This document shows, piece after piece, positions 1 through 9,263 of a DNA stretch of 64,000 nucleotides. The stretch lies in assembly GCF_000730165.1 (NCBI RefSeq), contig NZ_CP022112.1, positions 434,001 through 498,000 on the forward strand, in the 5' to 3' direction. Position numbers and translations under genes: made by a program. The notes under the pieces are model-generated. The model ran no database searches and was not told the DNA's origin. It was given only the letters and a program-made list of their open reading frames with translations. Every line of letters starts with the position of its first letter. Position 1 is the stretch's first letter. This stretch comes from Nitrospirillum viridazoti CBAmc. GTDB lineage: Bacteria; Pseudomonadota; Alphaproteobacteria; Azospirillales; Azospirillaceae.

Positions 1-148
1 CATCGGGCGTCAGCCGGTCCCGATCCACAGGGCGGACGCTCACGACCTTGCCGTCCGCGATGATCACCTCATGCGGGCCGGCGGGGGCCTGATCGGCAGA
101 GGCAATAAGGTGCCCGGCCCGCACGACCAGGGTGGTCTGATCCGACAT
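1..148 (-). CDS. Amidohydrolase-family protein, N-terminal fragment (cut by window edge)
   Basis: A minus-strand reading frame starts at an ATG at 146-148 and runs off the left edge, so only about 49 residues are visible. It begins MSDQTTLVVRAGHLI and continues with a glycine/aspartate turn (IIADGKVVSV). This is the typical N-terminal beta-sandwich of metal-dependent amidohydrolases such as imidazolonepropionase, cytosine deaminase or dipeptidase-like enzymes. The metal-binding HxH motif would lie beyond the edge. It is divergent from the TonB-dependent receptor gene. The substrate cannot be told from this fragment, and the family call rests on the N-terminal pattern only. Confidence 0.6.
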   Translation of the reverse strand, partial: MSDQTTLVVRAGHLIASADQAPAGPHEVIIADGKVVSVRPVDRDRLTPD

Positions 149-566
149 GCTTGCTCCGACGGTTTTCGGCTGCGGCCCATCATGATAGGGCGACGGGGGA
201 AAGAGGGTATCGGAAACAGGCCCCCCTTCGGTTGCCAGTTCCGCAGCGCCGGTGTGCACCCCCGGCAACGGCATGCCGTCGCACGGATTTAGCAACGGGA
301 CTGTTCCGTTCTTGCAATGGCCTTGGCCGCGTTTTCCTCGGACGATGTGGCTGTCGGGACATGCGGCGCCAACCATCACCCAGCGCCACCAGCCAGCGGA
401 CGATAGCGGAACTGGTGAAAATTACCGTCCTGGTGGCACGGTCCTGCTGGACGGATGCCGAAATAACCGCAGTCGCATCCAAGGTCCCGTACCGCAAGGT
501 ACGCGGCTCACAAGCGACATAACAAATAGCAGGGGGCACTAATGTTTCAGGTAAGGGGGACTCTTT
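149..566. promoter_or_regulatory. Intergenic region upstream of TonB-dependent receptor, with GCAA-loop hairpin
   Basis: This 418-bp gap separates the divergent amidohydrolase start from the receptor gene and must carry promoters for both. I see no convincing gene here. A perfect six-base-pair hairpin with a GCAA tetraloop (CGTACC-GCAA-GGTACG) lies at 488-503, about 65 bases before the receptor start, probably in its untranslated leader. A purine-rich ribosome binding site (AGGGGGA) sits just upstream of the ATG at 567. No clear sigma-70 boxes could be assigned by eye. Confidence 0.4.
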
Positions 567-2906
567 ATGTCTGAACGTCATCCGCGTACCAGCCGCTTGC
601 CGGTCCGTCGCGCCGGCCTGGCCTTTCTTGTTCTCTCAGCTGCCCCGGCCGGCCTTGTCGTTGGCGCCACGGCGGCCTGGGCCCAGGCTCAGCCGGCGTC
701 GGATGCGGACGGGCTCACCGAGATCATCGTGACCGCGCAGCGTCGCGGTGAAAGCATCAGCAAGGTTCCGCTGTCCGTCGCGTCCATGAGCCAGGACCAG
801 ATGGACCAGGAGGGCATCCGCAAGATCGACGATATCGCCCGGGTGACACCCGCCCTTCGCTTCGCGCCGACGTCGGGCGTCACGGCGAACAACGGCAGCA
901 ACATCTATATCCGCGGCCTGGCCTCGGACGTGGGCTCGGCCACCACCGCCATCTATATCGACGACACGCCTATCCAGATCCGTAACGTCGGCTACTACGG
1001 CGGCAACCCCTATCCCAAGGTGTTCGACCTGGAGCGGGTGGAGGTGCTGCGCGGGCCGCAGGGCACCTTGTTCGGCGCCAGCGCGGAAGGCGGCGCCGTG
1101 CGCTTCATCACGCCCCAGCCCAGCTTCGACAAGCTGGAGATTTACTCCCGGGCGGAGGTGGCCTCCACCTACAACGGTGCCGCCAGCTATGAAGCCGGTT
1201 CCGCCGTCGGCGGGCCGATTTCCGACACCCTGGCGGTGCGTGCCAGCGCCTGGTACCAGCACAGCGGTGGCTATATCGACCAGTTGAAGCAGGGCACCAA
1301 CACCGTCATCGACAAGGACGTCAACTTCAGCGACACGCGGGAAGCCCGCCTGGCCGCCTCCTGGCGGCCGATCGAGGATCTGACGATCACGCCCAGCATC
1401 TATTACCAGCTGGAAAAGTCCAACGCCCGCAGTGACTACTGGGAAGGCTACGGCAACACCGGGGATGCCGACTACAAGACCGGTGTCGCCAACCTGGAAC
1501 CGACCCGCGACCGCTTCACCATGCCGGCCCTGGCGATGAAGTACCGGTGGGACAACATCGACATCATCTCCAACACCTCCTATTTCGAGCGTCAGCAGGA
1601 CCAGACGCTGGACTATGGCACCTATTTCTCCTTCCTGCGGTCAGGCAAGCCCTTCGGTACCTATTCCAACAAGGATCTGTCCAACACGGCCGATTACCTG
1701 ACGCTGAACCAGCGCAACCTGACTCAGGAACTGCGGGCACAGTCTTATGACAACAAGTATGTGGACTGGACGGTGGGTGCCTATTATTCCCGCACCCGGC
1801 AGTACTTCACCAACTACACGGGCTCAGGCCGTTTCCCGGGGGTGCTGGTCAACGGCTATAAGCAGTACGACAACCGCTACAGCTACGTGAACCTGGTCTC
1901 GGCCAACGACCACCAGTACGCAGGCTATGGTGCCATCGACATCAAGCCGATGGAGGACCTGAAGGTCACCCTGGCGGTGCGCTACACCTTGGATGAGTTC
2001 GACTTCACCGACACCAAGGACGGCCCCACCAATGCCGGCGTCCGCACCGTCAAGACGGTGGGCCAGAACGAGGGCGCCTGGACGCCGAAGGTCGGCGTGT
2101 CCTACCAACTGGACACGGACCACATGCTGTACGCCTCCGCCACCGAAGGCTTCCGTCCCGGCGGCGCCCAGGCGGCGGTCGCCAGCGAATTCTGCGCCGC
2201 GGATCTCAAGACCCTGGGCCTGACCTCCAGCCCCACCGGGTATGAATCAGACAACCTCTGGTCCTATGAGGGCGGCAGCAAGAACAAGCTGTTCGGCGGC
2301 ATGGTGAGCCTGGATGCCAGCGGTTACCTGCTGAAGTGGAAGAACATCCAGCAGTCCATCCGCCTGCCGACCTGCAGCTTCTCCTACATCTCCAACCTGG
2401 GTGAGGCCACCGGCAAGGGCGCGGAGCTGTCCGCCGCCATCCGGCCCATGCACGGCCTGACCTTCGGTACGGAGCTGGGCTATACCCATATCACCTACGA
2501 TGAGAACATCTATGGCGGCAACAACCTGCTGCTGAAGGCGGCCGGCCAGCGCATCGGTGGGCCGCTGTGGTCTGGCCACGTCTATGGCGAAGGGGAAATC
2601 CCGGTCAACGAGAACGTCGTCGGCTATCTGCGTGCCGACTACAGCTTCGCCAGCAAGAACATCCAGCAGAACATCCAGGGCACCTACGGCTATGACGCCG
2701 GCCTCTATGCCCTGGGGGCCACCAACTACCTGTCCCTGAGGGCCGGCGCGCGGTTCTCCGGCCTGGACCTGTCGCTGTTCGTCGACAACGTCACCAACTC
2801 CACCGATGTTCTGGCGCGCAACCACGACGGCGTCGGCGGCACGCTGTACTACGATCAGGGCTATCGCCCCCGCACCATCGGTCTGACAGCGCAGTACCGC
2901 TACTGA
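567..2906 (+). CDS. TonB-dependent outer-membrane receptor
   Basis: This 779-residue protein is a ligand-gated outer-membrane transporter powered through TonB. It has a signal peptide (basic start, hydrophobic core, end near AWAQAQ). A TonB-box-like segment (EIIVTAQRR) lies near residue 52. The plug domain shows YIRG near residue 115 and RVEVLRGPQGTLFG near residue 155. The remainder is long, aromatic-rich beta-barrel sequence ending in ..AQYRY, the expected aromatic C-terminus. The length is normal for the FecA/CirA-like group common in alphaproteobacteria. The start is supported by a close AGGGGGA ribosome binding site. Its place beside hydrolases and a transporter suggests it imports the substrate of this island, but the ligand is unknown. 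Confidence 0.95.
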   Translation: MSERHPRTSRLPVRRAGLAFLVLSAAPAGLVVGATAAWAQAQPASDADGLTEIIVTAQRRGESISKVPLSVASMSQDQMDQEGIRKIDDIARVTPALRFAPTSGVTANNGSNIYIRGLASDVGSATTAIYIDDTPIQIRNVGYYGGNPYPKVFDLERVEVLRGPQGTLFGASAEGGAVRFITPQPSFDKLEIYSRAEVASTYNGAASYEAGSAVGGPISDTLAVRASAWYQHSGGYIDQLKQGTNTVIDKDVNFSDTREARLAASWRPIEDLTITPSIYYQLEKSNARSDYWEGYGNTGDADYKTGVANLEPTRDRFTMPALAMKYRWDNIDIISNTSYFERQQDQTLDYGTYFSFLRSGKPFGTYSNKDLSNTADYLTLNQRNLTQELRAQSYDNKYVDWTVGAYYSRTRQYFTNYTGSGRFPGVLVNGYKQYDNRYSYVNLVSANDHQYAGYGAIDIKPMEDLKVTLAVRYTLDEFDFTDTKDGPTNAGVRTVKTVGQNEGAWTPKVGVSYQLDTDHMLYASATEGFRPGGAQAAVASEFCAADLKTLGLTSSPTGYESDNLWSYEGGSKNKLFGGMVSLDASGYLLKWKNIQQSIRLPTCSFSYISNLGEATGKGAELSAAIRPMHGLTFGTELGYTHITYDENIYGGNNLLLKAAGQRIGGPLWSGHVYGEGEIPVNENVVGYLRADYSFASKNIQQNIQGTYGYDAGLYALGATNYLSLRAGARFSGLDLSLFVDNVTNSTDVLARNHDGVGGTLYYDQGYRPRTIGLTAQYRY

Positions 2907-2910
2907 TGTG

Positions 2911-2944
2911 TGCCGCCGCTGATCATGGTCGATCAGCGGCGGCA
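2911..2944. terminator. Perfect 14-bp hairpin just after the receptor gene
   Basis: Five bases after the receptor stop there is a perfect inverted repeat: TGCCGCCGCTGATC at 2911-2924, a six-base loop, and its complement at 2931-2944. No T-run follows, so it may stabilise the 3' end or help Rho-dependent termination rather than act alone. A second hairpin with a T-rich tail lies about 80 bases further on. Confidence 0.6.
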
Positions 2945-3026
2945 TCCTGCGGCGGCGTGGGGAAAATCCTCACGCCGCTGGTTTGATCGTGTGTTTCCTC
3001 AAGAGTTTCCCGTAGGCTTGAAACTG

Positions 3027-3065
3027 GGGCGGCGGCATCGTGATGGTGCCGCCGCCCTTCTTGTT
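3027..3065 (+). terminator. Rho-independent terminator between convergent genes
   Basis: An 11-bp perfect stem (GGGCGGCGGCA at 3027-3037 with its complement at 3047-3057) has a nine-base loop and is followed by TTCTTGTT. It lies between the plus-strand receptor gene and the 3' end of the minus-strand hydrolase. This is the best classical terminator for the receptor transcript. Confidence 0.75.
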
Positions 3066-3079
3066 GCCCGGGAGGCCCT

Positions 3080-4369
3080 TCAATCGTTGAAGGGGACACC
3101 CGGCGTCGGCGCCTGCACCGGCCCCGGCGGGATGATGTCCGTGCAGTTGCCCTTGGGTGTTTCACCGTTCAGCAGGGCCCGGACAAAGGGCAGGCTGTCA
3201 GCCAGGGAGCCGTTGACGGCGCCGTTGTGGCTGAGGCCGGGATAGACGTGCCATTGCACAGTGGTGCCGGCGTCGCACATGGCCTTGATGGCGTTGTACT
3301 GCCCGGCGGTGCCGGCCATGCCGTCGGCCAGGCCGGTGCCGGCGAAGATGGGCACGGTCATCTTCGCGACCGGCAGGACGAAGTTGGGCTCCATGTCCGC
3401 GTCCAGCGGCTTCAGGTCGGGGACGAAGACCTCTTCTCCCGTCAGGCCCTTTTCCTTGGACAGGGTGAACAGGTCATGCAGGCAAGAGGTGCGCGCGGCG
3501 TCCAGCAGGGGGCGGCCCTTGGCCGTGACGAAATCGGCGGGGTCCAGTTCCGGATGCAGGGCGCGGTCGATTCCGCCGATGCGCAGCATGGCGAAGCCCG
3601 GATCCATCTGGCGCGGGTCGGTGTACTGCTCCGGCTTCTTCACATAGCCATCGCCCTGGGGGCCGGCGAAGGTGACCACCAGGCCGGTGGCGACGGTGCC
3701 CAGGACATGCAGGTCAGGTGCGTAGTCGGGCGCCAGGTAGGTGGCCCCCAGCGCGGCGCCCGATCCTTGGGACTGCCCCGCGATGACCACCTGGTTGCGC
3801 AGCACGCCCGGCTTGGCCTTCAGGGCCGCGCGCACGGCGTCCAGGATGGACCGGCCCTCGGACTTCCACAGCAGGTAGGGGTGGACGCCCTTGGTCCCCA
3901 ACCCCTCATAGTCGGTGGCGACCACGGCGAAGCCGGCCCCCATCCAGCGCTGCAGATAGGCCACGTCCCGCGCCGGCTGGCCCCGCCAGGAGGGCGCGCA
4001 GACGTCGGCGAAACCGGTGGTGCCATGGGCCCAGGCCAGGATGGGCCAGCCGCCCTTGGGCGGCGCGCCGGCGGGAAGGTAGACGATGCCGGATACCGGC
4101 ACCAGGCCGCGCCCGACGCCGCTGGTGGCGGTGTAGAGGATGCGCAGCGCCGTCCCGGCCATCTTGGGCCGCGACAGGGCGGCCGGGAATGTTTCCTCCC
4201 GCAAGGGCAGGCCCGGCTGGGTGATCGCCGCGCCCCAGCGGTAAAAGGCCGAAACGCCGCCGTCGCCATCGACGTCGGGCGTGCTGTTCGTCGCGGCCCG
4301 CGCGAGGGCCGTTCCCGACAGCAGCGCCAGGGAAAAATACAGAAGCGCGCGCTTGGAAATCCTGACCAT
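3080..4369 (-). CDS. Secreted alpha/beta hydrolase, secretory lipase (LIP) family
   Basis: This 429-residue protein is predicted to be exported and to cleave ester bonds. The chosen start at 4369 (MVRISKRALLYF) gives a proper signal peptide ending near ALARAA. An upstream ATG at 4408 would only add 13 residues before it. The nucleophile motif is GQSQG with Ser about residue 200. The probable acid is Asp about residue 349 (GTGLADG) and the His is about residue 381 (GLSHNG). An HGTTG oxyanion-hole motif lies near residue 115. Order and spacing fit the fungal/bacterial secretory lipase family. It is convergent with the TonB receptor and divergent from an MFS exporter gene. The natural substrate is not evident. 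Confidence 0.85.
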   Translation of the reverse strand: MVRISKRALLYFSLALLSGTALARAATNSTPDVDGDGGVSAFYRWGAAITQPGLPLREETFPAALSRPKMAGTALRILYTATSGVGRGLVPVSGIVYLPAGAPPKGGWPILAWAHGTTGFADVCAPSWRGQPARDVAYLQRWMGAGFAVVATDYEGLGTKGVHPYLLWKSEGRSILDAVRAALKAKPGVLRNQVVIAGQSQGSGAALGATYLAPDYAPDLHVLGTVATGLVVTFAGPQGDGYVKKPEQYTDPRQMDPGFAMLRIGGIDRALHPELDPADFVTAKGRPLLDAARTSCLHDLFTLSKEKGLTGEEVFVPDLKPLDADMEPNFVLPVAKMTVPIFAGTGLADGMAGTAGQYNAIKAMCDAGTTVQWHVYPGLSHNGAVNGSLADSLPFVRALLNGETPKGNCTDIIPPGPVQAPTPGVPFND

Positions 4370-4590
4370 ACGCTGTCCGATCTCTTGTCGTGGTGATGGA
4401 TGGTCCACAGCCTAGGGCCCCGCCTCCATTTCCCCCGTGTCCATTTCTACCATGGGCCGTTGCCCGGGCGACAACGCGGCCGTGGTGCGGTTTTTGTGAA
4501 CGGCCCGGTGCTAATCCCGTACCCGGCTTGCTTGGGATGCGCTGGCGCCTCACAGTTGGCGTCTGAGGACCCACGTGGGAAAGCGGCACG

Positions 4591-5802
4591 ATGATGGCGA
4601 CGGCGGTGAAGCGGGGCGGATGGCTGGCCATCCTGGTGGTGTACGGCATAGGGCTGGGCGCCATGTCGCTGGTCGGCATCCTGTCGCCGCTGACGGTCCG
4701 CATCACCGCCGATCTGCAGGCCCCGGCCGCCGCCATCGGCCTGACCATCGCCTTGTTCTCCCTGCCGGCGGCCATCATGGCCATGGTCGGCGGTGGCATC
4801 GTCGACCGCATCGGGCCGCGTCGGACCCTGGTGTTGGCCGCACCGGTGCTGGCCCTGGCCGATGCTGTGGTTTTCCTGGCCCGGGACGTTTGGCTGCTGG
4901 ACGTCGGCGTGTTGCTGGCCGGCGTCGGCTATGTCGGGGTGCTGAACGGCGGTGCCGCCATGCTGATGGGCGGCCTGGACGGTGCCACCCGCACCAGGGC
5001 CATGGCGCTATGGTCCACCTACGCCCCCGTCGGCTTCTCCCTGGGCTTGCTGGTCGCGGCGCCGTTCACTACCGCGGCCGACTGGCGGTTGGCGCCGGCG
5101 CTGCACGGCGCCTTCATGCTGCTGTGTTGCGTCGGCACCGTGTTCCTGCCCCAGGTGCCGCCGCGCAAGGCCGACGGCGTGCCCGTCCGCCAACAGGTCG
5201 GCCGCCTGTTCGCCGCTTTGCGGCGCCGGGACGTGCTGCAACTGGCGGTCAGCGCCGCCCTGCCCAGCATGATCTCCTATGGCACCAGCCTGGTGGCCGC
5301 CACCTACCTGGCCAAGGTGCATGGCGTGTCCCTGGCGGCGTCCGCCAGCATCGTCGCGGTGGCGAAGATCGCGGCCGTCCTGCTGGGGGGCACCGTGACC
5401 GGCACCCTGCTGGCCCGCGACTTTCCGCCCCGCACCCTGTTCACCATCATGGTGGGCGTGGGCATGGTGGCGCAGTTCCTGCTGTTCTTCCCCGGCAGTC
5501 CGCTGATGCTGGCGGTGGCGGGGTTGATGGGCTGGCTGTTCACGTTCGGCGCCCTGTCGGGCGTGTGTATGGCCGCCATGCCGCTGGTCGCCGGCCAGGC
5601 GCTGGGGGGCGGCACGATGGCCGGCACCGTCAACCAATTCGTCTCCCTGGCGTCGTTCCTGACGCCCACCCTCTACTTCGCGTCATCGGCCTGGGGTGTT
5701 TATGTCGCCATCGCCCTGGCCGGCCTGGTGGTTGCCCTGGTGGCGTTGCCGGGTGTGGTGGGGGCGCAGCGCCGGTCGGCGCCGGCCGTTTCAGCGCCTT
5801 AA
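4591..5802 (+). CDS. MFS transporter
   Basis: This is a 403-residue integral membrane protein of the major facilitator superfamily with about twelve hydrophobic segments. The first half carries a motif-A-like loop (GGGIVDRIGPRR) between predicted helices 2 and 3. The start ATGATG at 4591/4594 is ambiguous by one codon. The stop is two bases from the stop of the converging SDR gene. The protein resembles small-solute permeases of the cyanate/YbfB-like type by general look, but no substrate can be assigned. Because it lies next to catabolic genes, import or export of an island metabolite is the simplest guess. Confidence 0.85.
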   Translation: MMATAVKRGGWLAILVVYGIGLGAMSLVGILSPLTVRITADLQAPAAAIGLTIALFSLPAAIMAMVGGGIVDRIGPRRTLVLAAPVLALADAVVFLARDVWLLDVGVLLAGVGYVGVLNGGAAMLMGGLDGATRTRAMALWSTYAPVGFSLGLLVAAPFTTAADWRLAPALHGAFMLLCCVGTVFLPQVPPRKADGVPVRQQVGRLFAALRRRDVLQLAVSAALPSMISYGTSLVAATYLAKVHGVSLAASASIVAVAKIAAVLLGGTVTGTLLARDFPPRTLFTIMVGVGMVAQFLLFFPGSPLMLAVAGLMGWLFTFGALSGVCMAAMPLVAGQALGGGTMAGTVNQFVSLASFLTPTLYFASSAWGVYVAIALAGLVVALVALPGVVGAQRRSAPAVSAP

Positions 5803-5804
5803 AC

Positions 5805-6524
5805 TCATACCGCCGTGTCGCCGCCGTCCACCGGGATCATCGCCCCGGAGATGTAGGACGCGGCGGGGGAGATCAGGTAGCGGACCAGGGCCGCCGCTTC
5901 CTCCGCCCGGCCATGGCGGCGCAGGGGGATGCGGCCGTCCACCGCCTGGCGCCCCGCGTCGGCGTCTTCCCGTGCCGACCAGAAGGCCCGGGTCTGCGGT
6001 GTGTCTACCCAGCCGACCAAGGCTACATTGACCCGGATACCCCTGGGGCCCAGCTCCGCCGCCAGGCTGCGGACCAGCCCAGCCAGCCCCGCCTTGGTCG
6101 CCTGGTAGGCATGGGTGTGCGGCTGCCCGCGCACCGTGGCCGTGGAGGAGATGAAGATGAGGCTGGCCTGGGGGCTGGCGACCAGCAGGTCCACCGCCGC
6201 CTGCGCCGCCAGGAAGGGCAGGCGCAGGTTCACGGCGGTCGCCTCGTCCCACATCGCCGCCGTCCATTGGCCCACCGGGGCCGCCTGCACCAGCGAGGCG
6301 GCGACCACCACGGCGTCCAGCGCCCCCTGGTCGGCCCGGACGGCTTCCATGGCGCGGGTGGGGGCTTCCGGATCCGCCGGATTTACGGGAATGTACAGGT
6401 CCCAGGGGCCGGTGGCGTCGGTGGCGCCATCCGCCATGGCGACCCAGTCGCCGTCGGCCCGGCATCCTTGCGCCACCGTCCGCCCCAGGCCGGCCGAACT
6501 GCCGATGATCAGGATGCGCGCCAT
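5805..6524 (-). CDS. Short-chain dehydrogenase/reductase (SDR)
   Basis: This is a 239-residue NAD(P)-dependent oxidoreductase. The start MARILIIGSS at 6524 places the glycine-rich cofactor motif (GSSAGLG) at the very N-terminus, as usual. Upstream in-frame ATGs would add an unrelated tail. The catalytic Ser lies in ISST and the Tyr/Lys in YQATK. A C-terminal SGAMIPVDGG segment is typical of classical SDRs. It is divergent from the D-glutamate cyclase-family gene and ends two bases from the MFS gene. The substrate is unknown. Its sequence is less similar to the other three SDRs of the window than they are to each other. Confidence 0.88.
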   Translation of the reverse strand: MARILIIGSSAGLGRTVAQGCRADGDWVAMADGATDATGPWDLYIPVNPADPEAPTRAMEAVRADQGALDAVVVAASLVQAAPVGQWTAAMWDEATAVNLRLPFLAAQAAVDLLVASPQASLIFISSTATVRGQPHTHAYQATKAGLAGLVRSLAAELGPRGIRVNVALVGWVDTPQTRAFWSAREDADAGRQAVDGRIPLRRHGRAEEAAALVRYLISPAASYISGAMIPVDGGDTAV

Positions 6525-6655
6525 GTCTTGTCCCATTGGTGATGGTATCCACCACCCATACTCCGGCCACCGCATAAACCCAGGGCCGCTTCGGCAACGG
6601 CCGGGGCAAAAAATAGCAACTCCCGGCAACACCCTTGCTGGATATGATCGGCGCT

Positions 6656-7483
6656 ATGAGCATTATGTCACATCCTGACGCGAGGGCCGGCGTGGCCGGT
6701 GCGTTCGATCCCGCCGACCCGGTGGCGGTGCGCCGGGCCATACGGGAACGCCGTTTCACCGGCTTCACCAACCTGGTGGCACGCACCGTGGTGCAAGGCA
6801 ACCTGGTGGCCGTGCCGGCGGACTATGCCGACGCGTTCGAGGCCTACTGCCGCGCCAATGCTCAGGCGCTGCCTCTGCTGGGCCGCAGCGCGCCGGGGGA
6901 ACGGACCATCCCGTCCCTGGCCCAGGACATGGACATCGCCCGGGACACCGGCGGCTATATGATCTTCCGCGATGGGGAACTGGTGGACACGCCGGTCGAC
7001 GCCAGCGGCGCCTGGCGCGATGACCTGGTGGCTTTCGTCCTCGGCTGTTCCTTTTCCTTCGAGGCGCTGCTGCAGCGTCACGGCGTGCGCCTGCGCCACC
7101 TGGATGAGGGCAATGTCTCGGCCATGTATGTGACCGACCGCGACACCACGCCCGTCGGCCCCTTCGCCGGCAAGCTGGTGGTGTCCATGCGGGCCTTGCG
7201 CCCGGCCGACGCCATCAAGGCCACGATCCTGTCGGCCCGCTACCCCGCCTTTCACGGCGCGCCGGTGTCCTTGGGCTTACCCGGCGACCTGGGCATCGAG
7301 GATTTGGAAAAGAGCTATGGCGGCCATGGCCTGACCCGGCTCAAGCCCGACGAGGTCCCCGTTTTCTGGGCCTGCGGCGCCACCGGGCAGATCGCCGCCC
7401 GCGCCGCCCGCCTGCCGCTCTGCATCACGCACTACAAGGCGCACATGGTCGTCACCGACCTGCCTTTGCCGAAGGAAGATTGA
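6656..7483 (+). CDS. D-glutamate cyclase / DUF1445 (putative hydro-lyase) family protein
   Basis: This 275-residue protein matches the DUF1445/D-glutamate cyclase-like family by several conserved stretches: GCSFSFE in the middle, then TPVGPF, VVSMRAL, HGAPV and VFWACGATGQ. In animals a member of this family interconverts 5-oxo-D-proline and D-glutamate. Bacterial members are often only called putative hydro-lyases. The chosen start MSIMSHPD (6656) leaves the usual N-terminus, and an ATG 21 bases upstream is possible. It is the first gene of a tight operon with a PhyH dioxygenase and an SDR. Its presence near 5-oxoprolinase-like genes may be meaningful. Confidence 0.8.
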   Translation: MSIMSHPDARAGVAGAFDPADPVAVRRAIRERRFTGFTNLVARTVVQGNLVAVPADYADAFEAYCRANAQALPLLGRSAPGERTIPSLAQDMDIARDTGGYMIFRDGELVDTPVDASGAWRDDLVAFVLGCSFSFEALLQRHGVRLRHLDEGNVSAMYVTDRDTTPVGPFAGKLVVSMRALRPADAIKATILSARYPAFHGAPVSLGLPGDLGIEDLEKSYGGHGLTRLKPDEVPVFWACGATGQIAARAARLPLCITHYKAHMVVTDLPLPKED

Positions 7484-7485
7484 GG

Positions 7486-8343
7486 ATGAACGTCGACGAA
7501 ATCGTCTCTCATTACGACACCCACGGCTACGCCGTCGTGCCGGGCTTGCTGGCCGGTCCCGTGCTGGATGAACTGCTGGAACTGACCGCCCGGATCGAGG
7601 CGCGCGCGGCCGACAGCATCGCCGACGACGCCTGGTTCGATTTCGACCAGGACGCCAATGGCAAGCGCACCATCCAGCGCATCAAGAAGCCCAACCGCAT
7701 CGATCCCTTCTATGCCCGCCTGGCCGGCCATCCCAAGATCGTCGACGTGCTGAACCGGCTGATCGGGCCCAACATTCGCCTGAACCACACCAAGATGAAC
7801 ATGAAGGCGGCCAACGGCGGCGCCGCCTTGGAATGGCATCAGGACTGGGCCTTCGCCCCACACACCAACATGTCCACCTGTGTCGCCTCCATCATGCTGG
7901 ACGGCGCTTCGGCCGAGAACGGCGCCATGCAGGTCATCCCCGGCAGCCACAAGGGGCCGCTGCTGGACCACCATGACGAGGAAGGCTATTTCGCCGGTGC
8001 CGTGGACGTCAGCCAGATCGCGCTGGACAAGGCCGCCCTGCTGGCCGGCCCGCCGGGCACCGTCAGCTTTCACCATCCCATGACCCTGCATGGCTCCAGC
8101 GTCAACCGTTCCGGCAGGTCGCGCCGCATCCTGTTCTACGAATACGCCGCCACCGACGCCTTCCCCCTGTTCTACAAGCTGGATTGGGAGGAGTACGACA
8201 GTCGCATCGTGGCCGGCCCGCCGACCAGCGAGGTGCGGTTCGAGCAGAACTACGTGAAGCTGCCGTTCCCGTCGCGCGCCGGCAGCTCCATCTACAAGAT
8301 CCAGGCGGAATCCAACCGCCGCTATTTCGCGGAGGCGATGTAA
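7486..8343 (+). CDS. Phytanoyl-CoA dioxygenase (PhyH) family Fe(II)/2-oxoglutarate oxygenase
   Basis: This 285-residue non-haem iron oxygenase would hydroxylate a small organic substrate using 2-oxoglutarate and O2. The iron-binding facial triad is visible: His118-x-Asp120 in WHQDWAF and His202 in MTLHGSS. A following Arg (about 211) probably binds 2-oxoglutarate. The start at ATG 7486 follows the previous stop by two bases and is preceded by GGAAGATTGAGG. It is co-transcribed with the D-glutamate cyclase-family gene before it and the SDR gene after it. The PhyH family hydroxylates many kinds of substrate, so specificity is open. Confidence 0.9.
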   Translation: MNVDEIVSHYDTHGYAVVPGLLAGPVLDELLELTARIEARAADSIADDAWFDFDQDANGKRTIQRIKKPNRIDPFYARLAGHPKIVDVLNRLIGPNIRLNHTKMNMKAANGGAALEWHQDWAFAPHTNMSTCVASIMLDGASAENGAMQVIPGSHKGPLLDHHDEEGYFAGAVDVSQIALDKAALLAGPPGTVSFHHPMTLHGSSVNRSGRSRRILFYEYAATDAFPLFYKLDWEEYDSRIVAGPPTSEVRFEQNYVKLPFPSRAGSSIYKIQAESNRRYFAEAM

Positions 8344-9147
8344 GTGGCCCCCCAAGGGACGACGCGTGAACGGCCCGTGGCCCTGGTTACGGGCGCCAGT
8401 GCGGGCACCGGCAGCGAGATCGCCCTGGCGCTGGGCGCCGCCGGCTATGACGTCGCCATCGCCGGCCGCCGGACGGCGGCGCTGGAGGAACTGGCCGGCC
8501 AACTGCGCGGGCAGGGGGGCGACGCCCTGATCCTGACGGTGGACGTGCGTGACGCCGAGGCCCTGGACCAGGCGCTGACCCGCTTCCTGGAATGGACGGG
8601 TGGCCGAGTGGACGTGGTGGTCAACGCCGCCGGCACCACCGGGCCGCTGTCCCCGCCCATCGGCGAATTCAGTGTGGCGGATTTCGACAACGTCATCGCC
8701 ACCAACTTGCGCGCGCCCTTCATCGTGCTGTCGCGCCTGCTGCCCGTCATGCGGGCGGCCAAGGGTGGGCGCGTCGTCAACATCGGCGGCAACCACGGCA
8801 TGCGCGGCCGCGCCGGCCGGTCCAGCTACAGCGCGTCCAAATGGGGCCTGCGCGGCCTGTCGCGCAGCGCCGCGCTGGAGGCGGGACCCGATGGCGTCAC
8901 CGTGAACTACATCGCGCCCGGCCCCGTCGCCGTGCCCCGCATGAAGGCCGCCTGGCGCGCCCGGGCGGAACAGGACGGCGTCAGCGAGGATGAGGCGCTG
9001 ACCCGCTACGTTGCCAACATGGGCATCCCGCTTGGCCGTCCAAGCGAACCGTCGGACATCGTCGCCATGGTCCTGTACCTGGTGGGCCCCGGTGGGCGGA
9101 ACATCACCGGCCAGGAAATGGTCATCGACGGCGGGGCGACGCTTTAG
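8344..9147 (+). CDS. Short-chain dehydrogenase/reductase (SDR), GTG start
   Basis: This 267-residue SDR starts at a GTG directly after the TAA of the dioxygenase gene, so it is very likely translationally coupled. It has the cofactor motif TGASAGTG near residue 17, NAAG near residue 95, and YSASK as the catalytic Tyr/Lys. The C-terminus is ITGQEMVIDGG. A GRAGRSSYSASKWGLRG stretch is nearly shared with the SDR at 24832, which points to paralogy within the island. It probably oxidises the alcohol made by the upstream dioxygenase (inference from order). Confidence 0.92.
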   Translation: MAPQGTTRERPVALVTGASAGTGSEIALALGAAGYDVAIAGRRTAALEELAGQLRGQGGDALILTVDVRDAEALDQALTRFLEWTGGRVDVVVNAAGTTGPLSPPIGEFSVADFDNVIATNLRAPFIVLSRLLPVMRAAKGGRVVNIGGNHGMRGRAGRSSYSASKWGLRGLSRSAALEAGPDGVTVNYIAPGPVAVPRMKAAWRARAEQDGVSEDEALTRYVANMGIPLGRPSEPSDIVAMVLYLVGPGGRNITGQEMVIDGGATL

Positions 9148-9263
9148 TATCGCCCTCAGGCGCCTGGCGGCGGCATGCGCCGCCTTGGCTTCCCCGCCGC
9201 CCTTCGGTACTCGCTCCGGCGGATGCAGTCGCATCCTAGGAAAAGTGAGGCGCCAGCAGAGAA

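Noticed and set aside
4575-6542. Long frame of 655 codons across the MFS and SDR genes
   Set aside because: It is a shadow in another frame of the MFS gene and runs antisense through the SDR. Its composition is Gly/Arg/Pro-rich without any recognisable family.
7432-9234. 600-codon minus-strand frame opposite the PhyH and SDR genes
   Set aside because: It is antisense to two well-supported genes with clear catalytic motifs, and its translation is low-complexity (Ala, Gly, His, Val, Arg).
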